The notes below the pieces were generated by a model. The model was not told the DNA's origin. It did no database searches and saw nothing but the letters and a program-made list of their open reading frames with translations. From Pictodentalium vernedei (taxonomy: Eukaryota > Mollusca > Scaphopoda > Dentaliida > Dentaliidae), in assembly GCA_031216915.1 (NCBI GenBank), contig CM062293.1, positions 153,210,285 through 153,274,284 of the forward strand: a stretch of 64,000 nt of DNA. The letters run 5' to 3'. The position numbers and the translations under genes are program-made. Shown piece by piece: positions 40,716 to 53,438 of this stretch. Within the stretch, counting starts at the first letter, position 1, and every line of letters starts with the position of its first letter.

Positions 40716-40770
40716 TATATTGGCGACGAACAAGGGCTTTCAATTTTTTGAGCAATAAGACCACATCATC

Positions 40771-41640
40771 ATGGCAACGTTCGGAAAAATCGACCCAGAA
40801 GTCGGCGACTAATCGACGAGTTCAAACCAGAAGTCGGCGACTGGACGACTTACCACGAACGACTTGATCAATACTTTTTGGAAAATCAAATCGATGACTG
40901 GGATAGAAAACGCGCTATTTTGTTAAGTTGTATGGGTTCTTCAGCATACATTTTACTCAGAACTCTTTGTGCTCCAAGCAAGCCTGCAGAAAAAACTTAC
41001 GCTGATTTGTGTCAGTTGTTAAAATCTCACCAAAACCCCACAACAAGTGTAATCGTCCAACGATTCAAGTTCAATTCGAGATCAAGAAAATCTAATGAAT
41101 CTGTGACCCAGTACGTATCAGAGTTACGTAAGCTGTCTGAACATTGCGACTATGGTACGTCTCTTGATGAGATGCTGTGCGATCGATTCGTGTGTGGAGT
41201 AAACAATGATAACATACAACGAAAGCTTCTTTCAGAAACTGCCTTGACTTTTGAAAAAAGCCTTAAAACTTTCTATTGCTATAGAAACCGCGGCTAAAGA
41301 TGTGAAAGATCTTCATTTTCAAAAGCCTTCCCAAAATCCAACCCAAACTGTTTACAATGTAAAACACTATGCGACCAAATCTCATGGAAATGTGTCTAGG
41401 GAAGCTGAGAATACTAACAGTTCACACAAAGAAAAGACAAATTTGTGCTACAGATGTACATAGCCACATTCTGCAAAAACCTGTCGTCATAAAGATTCCG
41501 AGTGTAGATTTTGTTTTAAAAAGGGTCATATTGAAAAAGCCTGTTTCTCAAAAAAGAGACAACTGTCTAGTTCTCATCTCACACATACAAAAAATAAAAG
41601 TCGACCTAAGCCAAAAAGTCATACTGTGCATACCATACAA
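40771..41640 (+). pseudogene. Gypsy Gag with zinc knuckle (frame-broken)
   Basis: ATG 40771 opens a short frame ending in TAA at about 40810. The main Gag frame with LENQIDDWDRKRAILLSCMG and VTQYVSELRKLSEHCDYG follows in another frame to 41297. A frameshift then leads to a CCHC knuckle region (CYRC...) interrupted by TAG at about 41460 and continued with CRFCFKKGHIEKAC. The early frameshift is present in both duplicated units and so predates the duplication. Confidence 0.8.
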
Positions 41641-43326
41641 AATGAGAGTCATTCCTCTGATTCAGATATTTGTGAGTGGGATATATTCACTCTGAAGACA
41701 AATAAAAGTACACCTTTTCAAATTTCTCCTACTGTTATGGGTAAGCGTGTCTGCATGGAATTGGACACTGGAGCAGGGATTTCTATTTTACCCTATAAAC
41801 AATATCGGGAGTTGTTTCCAGACGTGCCACTCGAAGAAACAGAAATTGTCTTGAACACTTACACTGATGAGAAAATAATTCCAGAGGGAAAAATCACAAT
41901 TCCCGTTTCAATTCATGATCAAACAAAAACCCTACCTTGGGTTGTAGTTAAAACAAACAGCTCTCCACTTTTTGGAAGGAACTGGCTTAGCAAGCTAAAA
42001 TTGAACTGGCATGAAATTAAAAGCATTACTAGTGACATTTCTAGTGACATTTCTTGTCCAAATTTGAGTTTACCATCACAAAATGATCAGTCACTTGACA
42101 AAAAGTTACAAAACATTTTTGAAAACTACAGTATTGTTTTTGACAGCTCACTGGGAAAGTTAAAGGGAATAACCGCTTTGATACATGTCGACGAAAATGC
42201 TTCGCCAAAATTTTTTAAAGCAAGGACATTACCGTTTTCTTTGAAAAATAGAGTTGAGTCAGAAATCGACCGTCTTCTAAAACTTAATATTATAGAGCCT
42301 GTGCAATACTCTGACTTTGCAGCTCCCGTTGTTCCTGTACTTGAACCTGGTGGTTCTATTAGGCTATGTGGAGTTTACCGCTTGACAGTGAACAAAATTT
42401 CCACATTAGATAAGTATCCTATGCCACACATTGAGGACTTGTTTGCCAAACTTACAGGAGATCACAAATTTACCAGACTTGATTTGTCAAATGCTTTTTT
42501 ACAACTTGTTTTGGATGAAAATTCCAGAGAGTATACAACAATAAATACTCACAAGGGTTTGTTTCGGTATACAAGACTCCCATTTTGCATTTCCTCCAGT
42601 CCGGCTATTTTTCAGCGAACGATGGAAAATTTGATGCAGGGATTAGAACATGCGGTTGTTTACCAAGATAACATTTTAGTAACTGGCTCATCACTCGAGA
42701 CCCATTTGTTTACACTTAAAGAAGTACTAAAAAGACTAAGTGAAGCTAATGTTCGCGTGAATAAGTCAAAATGTGAATTTTTGCAAGATTCTGTCACTTA
42801 TCTAAGGCATCAGATATCAGCCGATGGTCTTCGGCCAGTACCAGAAAAACTAAAAGCAGTTCAGAATGCTCCCATTCCCACGACCGTACATGCACTGAAA
42901 GCCTTTCTTGCACTTCTCAATTATTATTCAAAATTTCTACCTGATATGGCCACTACCTTGGAACCTTTACACTTACTGCTGAGAAAAAATGTACCCTGGA
43001 TGTGGAATGCTGAACAACAGCAATCATTTGATAAATGTAGAGCTATGCTATCCTCATCTCAAGTTTTGACTCATTATGATCCTTCAAAACCTATAATTTT
43101 GTCATGTGATGCTTCATCATATGGGATTTCTGCTGTACTGTCACACGAGCTTGAAAATGGTGATGAGAAACCAATTGGCTATACATCACGTACCCTCTCT
43201 GCAACTGAACGCGGCTACTCACAACTGGAGAAAGAGGGACTTGCCATAATTTTTGGAATTGGAAAATTTCACAAATACTTTTTCGGCAAAAACTTTACCG
43301 TGATAAGTGACCATAAACCTTATTAA
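41626..43326 (+). pseudogene. Gypsy protease - reverse transcriptase - RNase H
   Basis: A 566-aa ORF. The aspartic protease motif is LDTGAGIS. RT motif A is FTRLDLSNAFLQL and motif C reads VYQDNILV, so the second catalytic Asp of YxDD is Asn. RNase H has LSCDASSYGISAVLSH and ends at VISDHKPY. A one-base loss before TAA at 43324-43326 shifts the frame into the integrase ORF. Confidence 0.9.
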
Positions 43327-43328
43327 GT

Positions 43329-44828
43329 TTGTTTGAGGGTCACAAAAGTTTTCCCACAATGGTGTCCGCTAGAATACAGCGATGGATACAATTTTTATCT
43401 CACAGTCAGTTCGATATTATCTACAAACAAGGCAAATTACATGCAAATGCAGATGCGTTGAGTCGCCTCCCTTTGCAAAGCTCAAAATCTACTGCAGAAG
43501 TGACTGAGTTGGTTCATCTCATGAAAACTTTGGAGGCAGGCCCCGTGTCAGCCAAACAAATTAAATTGTGCACTGAAAAAGACCCAGTATTGTCTAGGAT
43601 GTGTCATTATGTTATTAAAGGTTGTCCTAATAATCTTGAGGACTCAAGACTTTCACCATATTTCAAGTTTAAAGATGAGCTTAGTACCTTAGATGGGTGT
43701 CTCTTGAGAGGAAGTAAAGTTATAGTCCCAAAATCCGGGCAATCACAGGTTTTAGCTCAACTTCATGAAGGTCATCCCGGTATTTGTCGAATGAAAGGGT
43801 TGGCAAGGTCATTTGTATGGTGGCCTAACATTGACACTCATATTTCTAAGACAGTTAATGACTGTAATTTATGTCAACAACATCTGAACTCGCCACCCAA
43901 AGCTCCACTACAACCATGGACATACCCAAGTGAACCCTGGTCCCGTTTACACATGGATTTCGCCGGACCTATCGATGAGACTATGTTACTTGTTATTATT
44001 GACGCTCATTCAAAATGGATAGAGGTGCATCCCATGAAAACTGCAAATACACATAATACAATTGAAAAACTGAGGTCAACATTTTCTTCACATGGTTTAC
44101 CAGACTGTATTGTTACAGATAATGGCTCACAGTTTACAAGTGAATCTTTCCAAGAGTTTGCGCTACAAAATGGCATAGTTCATGTCCGAGTTTCTCCGTA
44201 TCATCCGGCTTCGAACGGACTTGCGGAAAGAGCAGTCCAAATCACTAAAAGGGGACTTAAAGTATTTAAACAAGGAACCATGGAAACTAGACTTTCTAGA
44301 TTTCTACTGAGTTACAGGAACCTACCCCAGACAACAACAGGAACGGCTCCTTCTGAATTAATGATTGGCAGAAAACTCAGGTCTAAACTTGACAAACTAT
44401 TTCCCAAGCCAAACACTAAAGTTTTAAACAAACAATTGGATTATAAAAAATCGCACGATAAGACTGCCCGTGCAAGGGAATGCAGCAAGGGTGACCCAAT
44501 ATTTGTTAAAAATTTGCCCAGACAACAGCCAAGTTGGTTACATGGCGTTGTGCTTGATATTACAGGCCCTGTATCAGTAGTTGTTCAGCTTTTAGATGGC
44601 CGTAAAATTAAAAGACACATTGACAATATTAGAAAACGATCATGTGAGATTAACCCCCATGTACCAGAAAATAACCAGCCTATAGAAACTACTCTTCCCG
44701 ATGATTTTGATATTTCTCTCTCAAGATTTCTTCCGCGTGGAGGAGAATCAGCAAATATACTCCCACAGGAAACATCTTCTGGTACCCCTCCACAGGGAGC
44801 TTGTCATGATGAACACATTGAGACCTAG
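43329..44828 (+). CDS. Gypsy RNase H end and integrase
   Basis: A 499-aa ORF. It starts with the last RNase H/connection residues (HANADALSRLPL), then the HHCC zinc domain (HEGHPGICRMKGLARSFVWW, CNLCQQH). The DDE integrase core has D in HMDFAGP, D in VTDNGSQF and E in NGLAERAV. The C-terminal part has no chromodomain. In the intact element this would be the 3' part of a Gag-Pol polyprotein. Confidence 0.88.
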   Translation: MFEGHKSFPTMVSARIQRWIQFLSHSQFDIIYKQGKLHANADALSRLPLQSSKSTAEVTELVHLMKTLEAGPVSAKQIKLCTEKDPVLSRMCHYVIKGCPNNLEDSRLSPYFKFKDELSTLDGCLLRGSKVIVPKSGQSQVLAQLHEGHPGICRMKGLARSFVWWPNIDTHISKTVNDCNLCQQHLNSPPKAPLQPWTYPSEPWSRLHMDFAGPIDETMLLVIIDAHSKWIEVHPMKTANTHNTIEKLRSTFSSHGLPDCIVTDNGSQFTSESFQEFALQNGIVHVRVSPYHPASNGLAERAVQITKRGLKVFKQGTMETRLSRFLLSYRNLPQTTTGTAPSELMIGRKLRSKLDKLFPKPNTKVLNKQLDYKKSHDKTARARECSKGDPIFVKNLPRQQPSWLHGVVLDITGPVSVVVQLLDGRKIKRHIDNIRKRSCEINPHVPENNQPIETTLPDDFDISLSRFLPRGGESANILPQETSSGTPPQGACHDEHIET

Positions 44829-44910
44829 AGCAAATTTGAAACCACCAGATCGTTTGAATTTATAACTGTCAAAAAATATCCATTTGTTATCAGTCTTTGG
44901 GGGAAGGATA

Positions 44911-45123
44911 TGTCATATAATCTGTGCGAAGATATTCCGCATTTTCATTTCTTTCTGTTTAAGTTCTTGAGTCTATGTCTGTGTTCAATCATTATTCTGG
45001 AGTATGTTCCAGAGTTAAGAGACTGGAATAAAACACGTAAACGGCATGGTTAATAAACCAGTTTTGGTCAAGAAATTACTTTTAGGGCTATTTTAACCCA
45101 ACAGTATCCCGTTTGATACGACA
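44911..45123 (+). repeat. 3' LTR
   Basis: TGTCATATAATC...GATACGACA, preceded by a purine-rich GGGGGAAGGA (polypurine tract) and followed by TAAAG. Confidence 0.9.
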
Positions 45124-45759
45124 TAAAGTTGTGTGGAAATACATACCAGTATTGTTTACAGCTATTGTGTAAGATAATGGTTCAATTAACATTACCACTG
45201 AAAGCAAGTCTGAACCGGATGCACCCATGCCCATTGTGTTTCTACCTACAATACTCGGCGTATGCGATATCACTAAAACAAGCGTGGAATGGAGTTTACA
45301 ATCAGGCAATCGCTCACAGGCTTTCTGAGACGCACCGACAAAGCTTCAGTCAGTGAATCTCTAGATTTAACCTGAAGCCCATTGCCTGAAACTTTGTCCA
45401 TGCCTTTTCTGCTCGTATACGAAAACAAATACTATATGACTACGGCAAAGAGATTTTTAATACACAGTAGTTTGCTCATTTCTGACTCGCCAGAAAAAGA
45501 GATTCTCAACGTTTGCAAATCCTGCCTGACTTGAACGGGGCCTACTTGACGACACTGACGTGCAAAGATTTTCGAAGCAACAAATTTCCCAACGCAAAAT
45601 AAACACTCAAGTGCGCTGAACATCCCGAACAAACATTCCATAGTTTCTTTTTATTTATTGTTTATGTGTTGCAGTCAATATTTGAATATCCCCTGCCACA
45701 TAATAAACAAATAATTACAAAAGTCAAACAGTCTGACCTGTCATCTTCCACCTCATTGG

Positions 45760-45825
45760 CAGACCAGATCTTCCAGATCAAACACGACGCCTACGGCGTC
45801 GTATTTGATCTAGTTTATCTGGTCT
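45760..45825. repeat. Palindrome
   Basis: AGACCAGATCTTCCAGATC / complement around GACGCCTACGGCGTC. Confidence 0.8.
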
Positions 45826-45929
45826 CGTCAACTCGGCCCCAGATCAATCTACTTCTCAAATAATCTGTATACATTATATAGGAGTACATTCATCTCCCTG
45901 TGGGTTTTATGTCCACCCTTTCGATATTA

Positions 45930-47515
45930 TACACTGCTCAAAGTTTGCTAAGCACCACATATTTGACATATCATTGTGAAATTTTCTTGCGACACCATTT
46001 ACGATATTTTTTGTGAATATGATTGATGAATGTATTGAGATGGTCCACAGTGTTTACATTAGCTCTCTTGACAGGCAGACTTTTCGTGACAGTCGTGGAA
46101 AGCATGTATCCCTTGATTTCCATAATGTTTTAGTGTACTGTCTACATGTACATGAGATATGTAGGTTATTCAGTCTTCATTTCAATACAAACCCTTGTGA
46201 TTTAATGACTGAATATGGCGAATGCAAATGTAAGAAGACATTTGTCTGAAGCAGAAATATGGTTGTCTGTAGGGATGGTGGAACCAGGGGATACCCATCG
46301 CCAGGTTGGTGAAGCCCTTGGTGTGCACCATACGGTGATCACCAGAGTCTGGGCAAGATTTCAGCAGTATGGCACACAAGTCAGACGACATGGTGGTGGC
46401 AGAGACAGGGCAACATCTGCAGCTGAAGACCGGTTTTTGATCATTCAGGCCCGTAGGAACCGCTTTGACACAGCAACCCAGATTCGCAGTGACCTCCAGA
46501 ATGCACCCGGGGTAAATGTTTCGACGCAGACTATCCGGGCAAGGTTGCACGAAGGTGGTCTCCGATCGAGAAAACCATGTATTCGCATTCAGCTATCCCA
46601 GAACCACCGCCAGGCACGATATGAATAGGCCATGGATCACGTTGGCTGGACCAGAGAAGATTGGCGACCAGTCTTTTTCACAAATGAGTCAATCTACTGC
46701 CTAGACCACACAGACAGGCGTTCTAGGGTATGGAGAAGACCAGGAGAGCGATTCCATACAGCCAATATTGCTGAGCATGACTGCTGTGGTGGATGGTCAA
46801 TAATGGTCTGTGGCGACAATAGCTGGGATGGACGTACAGAGCTCTGTGTTCTTGACCGTGATACATTGACTGCACAGCGGTGTATTGATGAGATCCAGGA
46901 TGCCCACGTCAGATTGTATGCAGGTGCAGTGGGTGATAGATTCATTCTGATGGACGATAGTGCCCGTCCTCGTGTTGCCCATGCTTTCCGGGAGTACCGA
47001 CAGAGGGAGGGGACTGACCGTATGGACTGGCCAGCAAGATCCTCTGACCTCAATCCAATCGAACATGTCTGGAATGAGTTGCAGCTTGCAATTTCAGTCC
47101 GTCCAGTCCAACCAAGAAGTGTCCCGGAACTTGGTGCCATGCTGGTGCAAGAATGGAACAACATTCCACAAAGGACCATCTGGAACCTGATTGGGAGCAT
47201 GAGAAGGCGTTGTCAAGCTGTAATTAACAATGATGGGTCTCATGCTCGATACTGAACCCTTATCAGTTCGCTCCGTCAACTTTTTGGCAAATTTGAAAAA
47301 TTACCTCTTTTACCAATAATATCCATTTTCCATGGTTATCGTATTCAGAAGCTAAAAAATAATGTCAAACACAAACAAAATCTCAATTTCTGTGCTGAAA
47401 TCATTAGTGATACAATTAAATATAAAATATATACACTTTTCATAACAATATTTCAACTAAAACGTAAAACGGGTAGTTGGATATACTTGGTGCTTAGCAA
47501 ACTTTGAGTAGTATA
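45930..47515 (+). mobile_element. Tc1/mariner DNA transposon
   Basis: Terminal inverted repeats CTCAAAGTTTGCTAAGCACC (left) and the complement ending at ~47512, flanked by TA. One transposase gene, interrupted by a stop. Confidence 0.9.
46215..47255 (+). pseudogene. Tc1-like transposase with internal TAG
   Basis: Residues near the N-terminus form the paired-like HTH (HRQVGEALGVHHTVITRVW). The catalytic part has FTNES where the first Asp is expected, then MDDSARPRVA with the second Asp, and SSDLNPIEHVW with Glu after 34 residues (DD34E spacing). TAG at 46626-46628 splits the frame between the DNA-binding and catalytic halves. The first catalytic Asp reads Asn, so the enzyme is doubly inactive. 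Confidence 0.9.
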
Positions 47516-47595
47516 CATTCGCACATTCTCTCTGAAATAATAATACAAGCTACTCACATACAGTTTGTTTACAACCCTTTTCTCTTTCTTCTCAG

Positions 47596-47939
47596 GCTGG
47601 ATGCCGGCGCCGATTTTATATGGACTCTTGATCGACACGACGTGCCTCAAATGGAACTCCAAGTGCTCAAAAACTGGATCATGCTCGGTGTATGACAATG
47701 AGGATTTTCGATATAAATTTCACGGTGTAAATATGGGAATTCGTGGATTTGCAGTATTGATTCAGTATTATGTATTGTGGAAGATGGTCAGGTCAAATTT
47801 TTTTAACACAATGATTATTTCTAAATCAAGCATGCACAAGGAGGAGAACAGGTCGGCTGGTACGTCAGAAGAAGAACAAACACTGCATGGAGGTAGCGAT
47901 GATTGTACAAATGATTTTCTCAGGAATTCGACGTTGTAA
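47596..47939 (+). CDS. SLCO/OATP transporter, last coding exon
   Basis: TTCTTCTCAG precedes the exon. It completes the Gly codon begun at 39363 and encodes GWMPAPILYGLLIDTTCLKW, the PAPI-FG-IDxxC-W hallmark of the SLCO family. TM12 (GIRGFAVLIQYYVLWKMV) and a hydrophilic cytoplasmic tail rich in Ser, Glu and Asn follow, ending with TAA at 47937-47939. It starts 80 bp after a Tc1 element. Confidence 0.9.
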
Positions 47940-48357
47940 CGCGGTGTTCAAAATGCTAAGACACCTCTGATATTACAGTCATCACGGAACGACACTTGGG
48001 TAGACGCAATACCATTCAACACCATTATACAAAGTCAAACTTTCTTGGAGACATTGTATGTGTTCGTCAACTTCAGACAACATTACAGTTAAACTCTGGT
48101 TTGCAGCCCTGGGTATATTTCTCGGGCTGTCGAAGCGAAAAACTAACCTAAGTCGTACCTTGAATTGCTTAGCATCGCTAACTGTTGTCGGAAAATTCGA
48201 TGCACCCTATTATGTTGGACAATTTTTGATAGATTATCAACGAAAATACCAGGCTCTCAAGCCGCCAGTCAAAACAAATTGTAAACAATTCAAAGCAGTT
48301 ATGGCGTGGAACAAGTCTAGAATTAAATAGTCTATAGCCGCGTTTTTAGATCCAATC

Positions 48358-48735
48358 GACTGGAGGGGCGTTGTGGCGTTGTGGTAACCGGTTCTCGTCA
48401 AATCACCGAAGTTAAGCAACGTCGAGCCCGGTTCGTCCTTGGATGGCTGATCGCCTGAGCGATCGATTCGGACTCCCGCGTTGTGTCCTTGAGCAAAGCA
48501 CTTAACCCCGATTGTCCACATGGGGGCACTATGACGCCGTGTATTGAGGCATTATGCACGTCGGTGGTGCGCATGTCTTCAACCAATCTAACCCTGCCTG
48601 TTCTGCAGTGCGGAGTTACGGTGTTGGGGAGCCGGCAGCTGCTAGTTGTTGCTCGGTGATTCTCTCCGGGTACTCCGGCTTCCTCCACCCGTAAAACTGT
48701 CACCGACACGATATGACCTTGGCTGTTTTCCTTTT
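48358..48735 (+). mobile_element. 5S rRNA-derived SINE
   Basis: The head contains GAAGTTAAGCAACGTCGAGC and CCCGGTTCGTCCTTGGATGG, the internal promoter part of 5S rRNA. The body and tail (GAGCAAAGCACTTAACCCC, CCGGGTACTCCGGCTTCC, GATATGACCTTGGCTG) are those of the tRNA-headed copies at 30507 and 38440. Confidence 0.85.
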
Positions 48736-49027
48736 CCGAACAACTGAAATATTGTAGATGGCTGAATCTAAAAGTACTATAAATATTCAGTTTCTTTGAA
48801 TCAATGCAAGAAACGTTTCTCAATCGAGAACTGATTTGACCAAATCTTTTGTGGCATTTCTATAATACTATTAGTCCTGATTGTTAATTTACCACGGCTG
48901 CAGTTTTATTATTACACCCTATAGTGCCACCAGTTATGTTACTTTCTTGATGTTTTCAATGCTAAATTAAGATTTATTGAGATATTGTTTGGAATTTCTA
49001 CAACTGGAGCTAAAAGAATATCTGATT

Positions 49028-52000
49028 AGTAGTATAGCACGTATGAATCGTGCCCCATTACCCGGACTTTTGGGGGAGCAGCTAGTGTTAAATTCCCATA
49101 GGAACCGGACTTTTGGGGGAGCAACTTTTGGGGGAGCAAAAGTACGGCTCTTTGCAGCTAGATCCGCCAAGCAGTGTAGTACTGCATATATATTATGCCA
49201 TGGTATGTATAGTGATATATGTACGCATGGGGCTATAGGTATATATTTGTGTAAGTGATGGAAAGATGATGGGAAGATTGGGTTATCTTGAAAGTTTTAC
49301 CCGCGAAACGGTTGACGTTGCTATTGACGTCGTGACGTCATGATACGCGCGCGACGTCATAGAGATGCTGACCACTGTTATTGTCCAGTATACAATCTGA
49401 CATAACGTTATTCGGGTCAGGGTATGGTGGACTTCTCGTATGGTGTGGCGGTGATATGGTAGCAGCGGAATATATCCATGTAGGTCCCCTATTAGCCCTC
49501 GAGCCTTCATATTGTCCTATGTCAGCTATAGCTAAGTCGAGCAGTATTGTGGGCATGGGGGTTATGTATGGTCGGCCAGTGCGGTATTGCAAGATAGTCC
49601 TTGGTGGTTTAAGTTGGACAGTATAGGATGAATGGTCTGTTGGCCTATTACCCCCTTAGTACTATTAACCTAACGAAACCTTTGTATTATCTTATGGATG
49701 GTATTGGTAGTTCGTAATGCTAGGTCAGGCAGTACTATAATCCTTTGTTTAGAAGTGGGGTATAGGATGCATTGTATATACCGCTGTGGGCCCCTGCAGG
49801 GCCCATGTTAGTCCTTAGTACTATTAATCCACCTGATGCTTTGTATTATCCTATGACTGGTATAGGTAGTATGTTATGGCAGGTCAAATGGAATTTTAGA
49901 GTGGGGGTGGGGGTAATGCCTGGCAGTATAGAACAGCAGTATAGTATGGACGATATATACCTCTGTGGGCCCCCGAAAGTCATTGATACTACTTATCGAC
50001 TTAATGCTTTATGTTATCCCATGACTAATATAGGTAGTATGCAATGCTAGGCCAAGAGGTACCGTGGGTAAGAGTAATGCCCGATGTAAAAACACGGAAT
50101 CCATATTTTACGGAATGCTTTATATGTATATAGGGGAAATCTGATTCAACCTTGATCAATGTTATAGTCGCGACTGAGATAGGTATAGCTAGGAAGTAAT
50201 GGACGAGATATGGGGCAGAATAACAGAAGTACACAGGTGTAAGGTTTCTACGACAGGTATCATCCAACAATACCGGGCCATAGGTATCCTCAATTTAGTA
50301 TCATCAAAAAGTATCCTCAACTGATACGTAGCCATGTCATAGGTATCCTCAAATACTGAAATGAGTCGAAGAGTCGTTCGAGGAGTCACTCGAACGAGCA
50401 ATTGCTCGTTGGCTCATTTGCTCGATGGGATTCGAGTCGTTCGAGCAATGACTTTTCAATAACTGCTCGATGGCTTATAAGGGATATTTGGAATAGGTAT
50501 GTCTTGTGGTACAGGTAATAGCGCGCGCAAAAGCAGCCCGAAGGGCTACTTTGAAGCAAGCCTAATAGACAACGTGTACGTGAAATTGGAAAAACCAAGG
50601 AATGCTATGCCATCCAATCTAAACCGGAAACCGGAAGTAAAAACATGGGGGACCCCAGCTCTTGTTTTCAGAAGCGAACAAATCGAATGACGCCCCCTAA
50701 AAAGCGAACGGTGTAATGCGAGATTTCTCCTTAGATCATTCCATGCAGACTGTGACTAATTTATTGAACATGCTTTTCAAAATTAAAGTTTTTCCAAACA
50801 AACTCAACTGTTGTTTATTTGCTGACTAAATGGCAGAAATTGTCGAAAAACTAAATGTTCCCATATATGCACATTGGATTTCATCGTCTGCTGGCTGGCT
50901 GTTGGGATCCCGCTGTTGTTCGATTCTGCAAAGTACTCTGTCACGTGATTTATCAAGTTTTGCAAGTGCAAAACGCTGTTCACTTCAAATCAACACTGCG
51001 TGTTATTGGAACAAAGTTACCAAATGAAAAGCATCAACAACACGTCCGTTTGTTGTAACTTAAAAGTACGCACAGGTCGGATTGTGGCAAAGGTCGTTTT
51101 CATTCAGTTATTACGAACCCAAGATGTCGAAGTGACATACTGTCTGACAAACGTCCACGAATTACCATTTCCAAAACAGAAGTTCCGTTCCATAATGTAT
51201 GCTCCCCAGCGAAACAAAAACAATAAATTTTCGACAATACGTTTCGAGGCCAATTTTTATATTGTAGGTCTGATATGTTTTTAGGGGGAAATAAATCTAC
51301 AAGAGAGCATGTACATGCATCAGTTCACAACGCAAAATGTTTTGTTGGACGACCCCTTAAACACTGTTTTAAATTTTGTTACGTTTATGTCATTATAATT
51401 TTAAAAACACTGTGAGTTGCGCGCGCTTCTTGGTTTTACCAAAGTTCATATTAGTATCCTCAGATAAGTATCCTCTAAAAGGTATCCTCGATAGGTATCC
51501 TCAAATAATACAATACCTGGGCCATAGGTCACTAACAGTCTATCCAGTCCAAACTATCTCTGGTTCTCTCGGCCAAGTCTTATAATTACCAGTGCTTGAT
51601 TTTCCATAATGCAGTTATCTCCCTTGTGTATACGAAAAGCATACCCAAAGCATACCCAAACCCAATAAGCAATCGAGCAGTTACTGATAAACCATTGCGC
51701 GAATGACTTGAATCTCATCGAGCAAATGAGCTTTAGAGTAATTGCTCAATCGGGTGACTCCACATATTGCTCAAACGACTCCAATACCATCGAGCAAATG
51801 AGCCAACGAGCAATTGCTCGTTCGAGTGACTCCACATACGACTCTTTGACTCATTTCAGTATTTGAGGATACCTATGGCCCGGCCTTGTATTATTTGAGG
51901 ATACCTCTCGAGGATACCTTTTAGAGGATACTTATCTGAGGATACTATTGCCTGTACCACAAGACATACCTATCCCAAATATCCCTTATAAGCCATCGAA

Positions 52001-53438
52001 CAGTTACTGAAAAGTCATTGCTCGAACGACTCGAATCCCATCGAGCAAATGAGCCAACGAGCAATTGCTCGTTCGAGTGACTCCTCGAACGACTCTTCGA
52101 CTCATTTCAGTATTTGAGGATACCTATGACATGGCTACGTATCAGTTGAGGATACTTTTTGATGATACTAAATTGAGGATACCTATGGCCCGGTATTGTT
52201 GGATGATACCTGTTGTAGAAACCTTACACCTGTGTACTTCTGTTATTCTGCCCCATATCTCATCCATTACTTCCAAGCTATACCTATCTCAGTCGCGACT
52301 ATAACATTGATCATGGTTGAATCAGATTTCCCCTATATACATATAAAGCATTCCGTAAAATATGGATTCCGTGTTTTTACATCGGGCATTACCCTTACAC
52401 ACGGTACCTCTTGGCCTAGCATTGCATACTACCTATATTAGTCATGGGATAACATAAAGCATTAAGTCGATTAGTAGTATCAATGACTTTCGGGGGCCCA
52501 CAGAGGTATATATCGTCCATACTATAGTGCTGTTCTATACTGCCAGGCATTACCCCCACCCCCACGCCAAAATTTCACTTGACCTGCCATAACATACTAC
52601 CTATACCAGTCATAGGATAATACAAAGCATCAGGTGGATTAATAGTACTAAGGACTAACATGGGCCCTGCAGGAGCCCACAGCGGTATATACAATGCATC
52701 CTATACCCCACTTCTAAACAAAGGATTATAGTACTGCCTGACCTAGCATTACGAACTACCAATACCATCCATAAGATAATACAAAGGATTCGTTAGGTTA
52801 ATAGTACTAAGGGGGTAATAGGCCAACAGACTATTCATCCTATACTGTCCAACTTACACCACCAAGGACTATCTTGCAATACCGCACTGGCCGACCATAC
52901 ATAACCCCCATGCCCACAATATTGCTCGACTTAGCTATAGCTGACATAGGATAATATGAAGGCTCGAGGGCTAATAGGGGACCTACATGGATATATTCCG
53001 CTACTACCATATCACCGCCACCCCATACGAGAAGTCCACCATACCCTGACCCGAATAACGTTATGTCAGATTGTATACTGGGCAATAACAGTGGTCAGCA
53101 TCTCTATGACGTCGCGCGCGTATCATGACGTCACGACGTCAATAGCAACGTCAACCGTTTCGCGGGAAAAACTTTCAAGATAACCCAATTTTCCCACCAT
53201 CTTTCCATCACTTACCCAAATATATACCTATAGCCCCATGCGTACATATATCACTGTACATACCATGGCATAATATATATGCAATGCTACACTGCTTGGC
53301 GGATCTAGCTGCAAAGAGCCGTACTTTTGCTCCCCCAAAAATTGCTCCCCCAAAAGTCCGGTTCCTATGGGAAGTTAACACTAGCTGCTCCCCCAAAAGT
53401 CCGGGTAATGGGGCACGATTCATACGTGCTATACTACT
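49028..53438. mobile_element. 4.4-kb foldback element with ~1.49-kb inverted arms
   Basis: 49028-50521 and 51946-53438 are near-identical inverted copies. The tips read AGTAGTATAGCACGTATGAA and its complement, and a GGGGGAGCA-type repeat follows. The interior 50522-51945 contains a further inverted pair (51455-51520 against 51885-51945, GAGGATAC repeats) and no credible ORF. No transposase is visible. Confidence 0.85.

Larger units (their letters stand above)
39811..45128 (+). mobile_element. Ty3/gypsy LTR retrotransposon (Mag/K02A2.6-like)
   Basis: LTRs of about 209-213 bp start TGTCATATAATC and end GATACGACA. TAAAG is repeated at 39811-39815 and 45124-45128 as the 5-bp target duplication. 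Order gag, zinc knuckle, protease, RT, RNase H, integrase. A 5' portion is tandemly duplicated. Frameshifts, stops and a mutated RT catalytic site show that it is inactive. Confidence 0.93.

Noticed and set aside
46694-47200. 168-aa minus-strand ORF
   Set aside because: It is the antisense shadow of the Tc1 transposase.
49381-53183. Several 60-90 aa ORFs in the foldback arms
   Set aside because: They are mirrored in both arms, overlap on both strands and show no domain. They follow from the inverted repeat.
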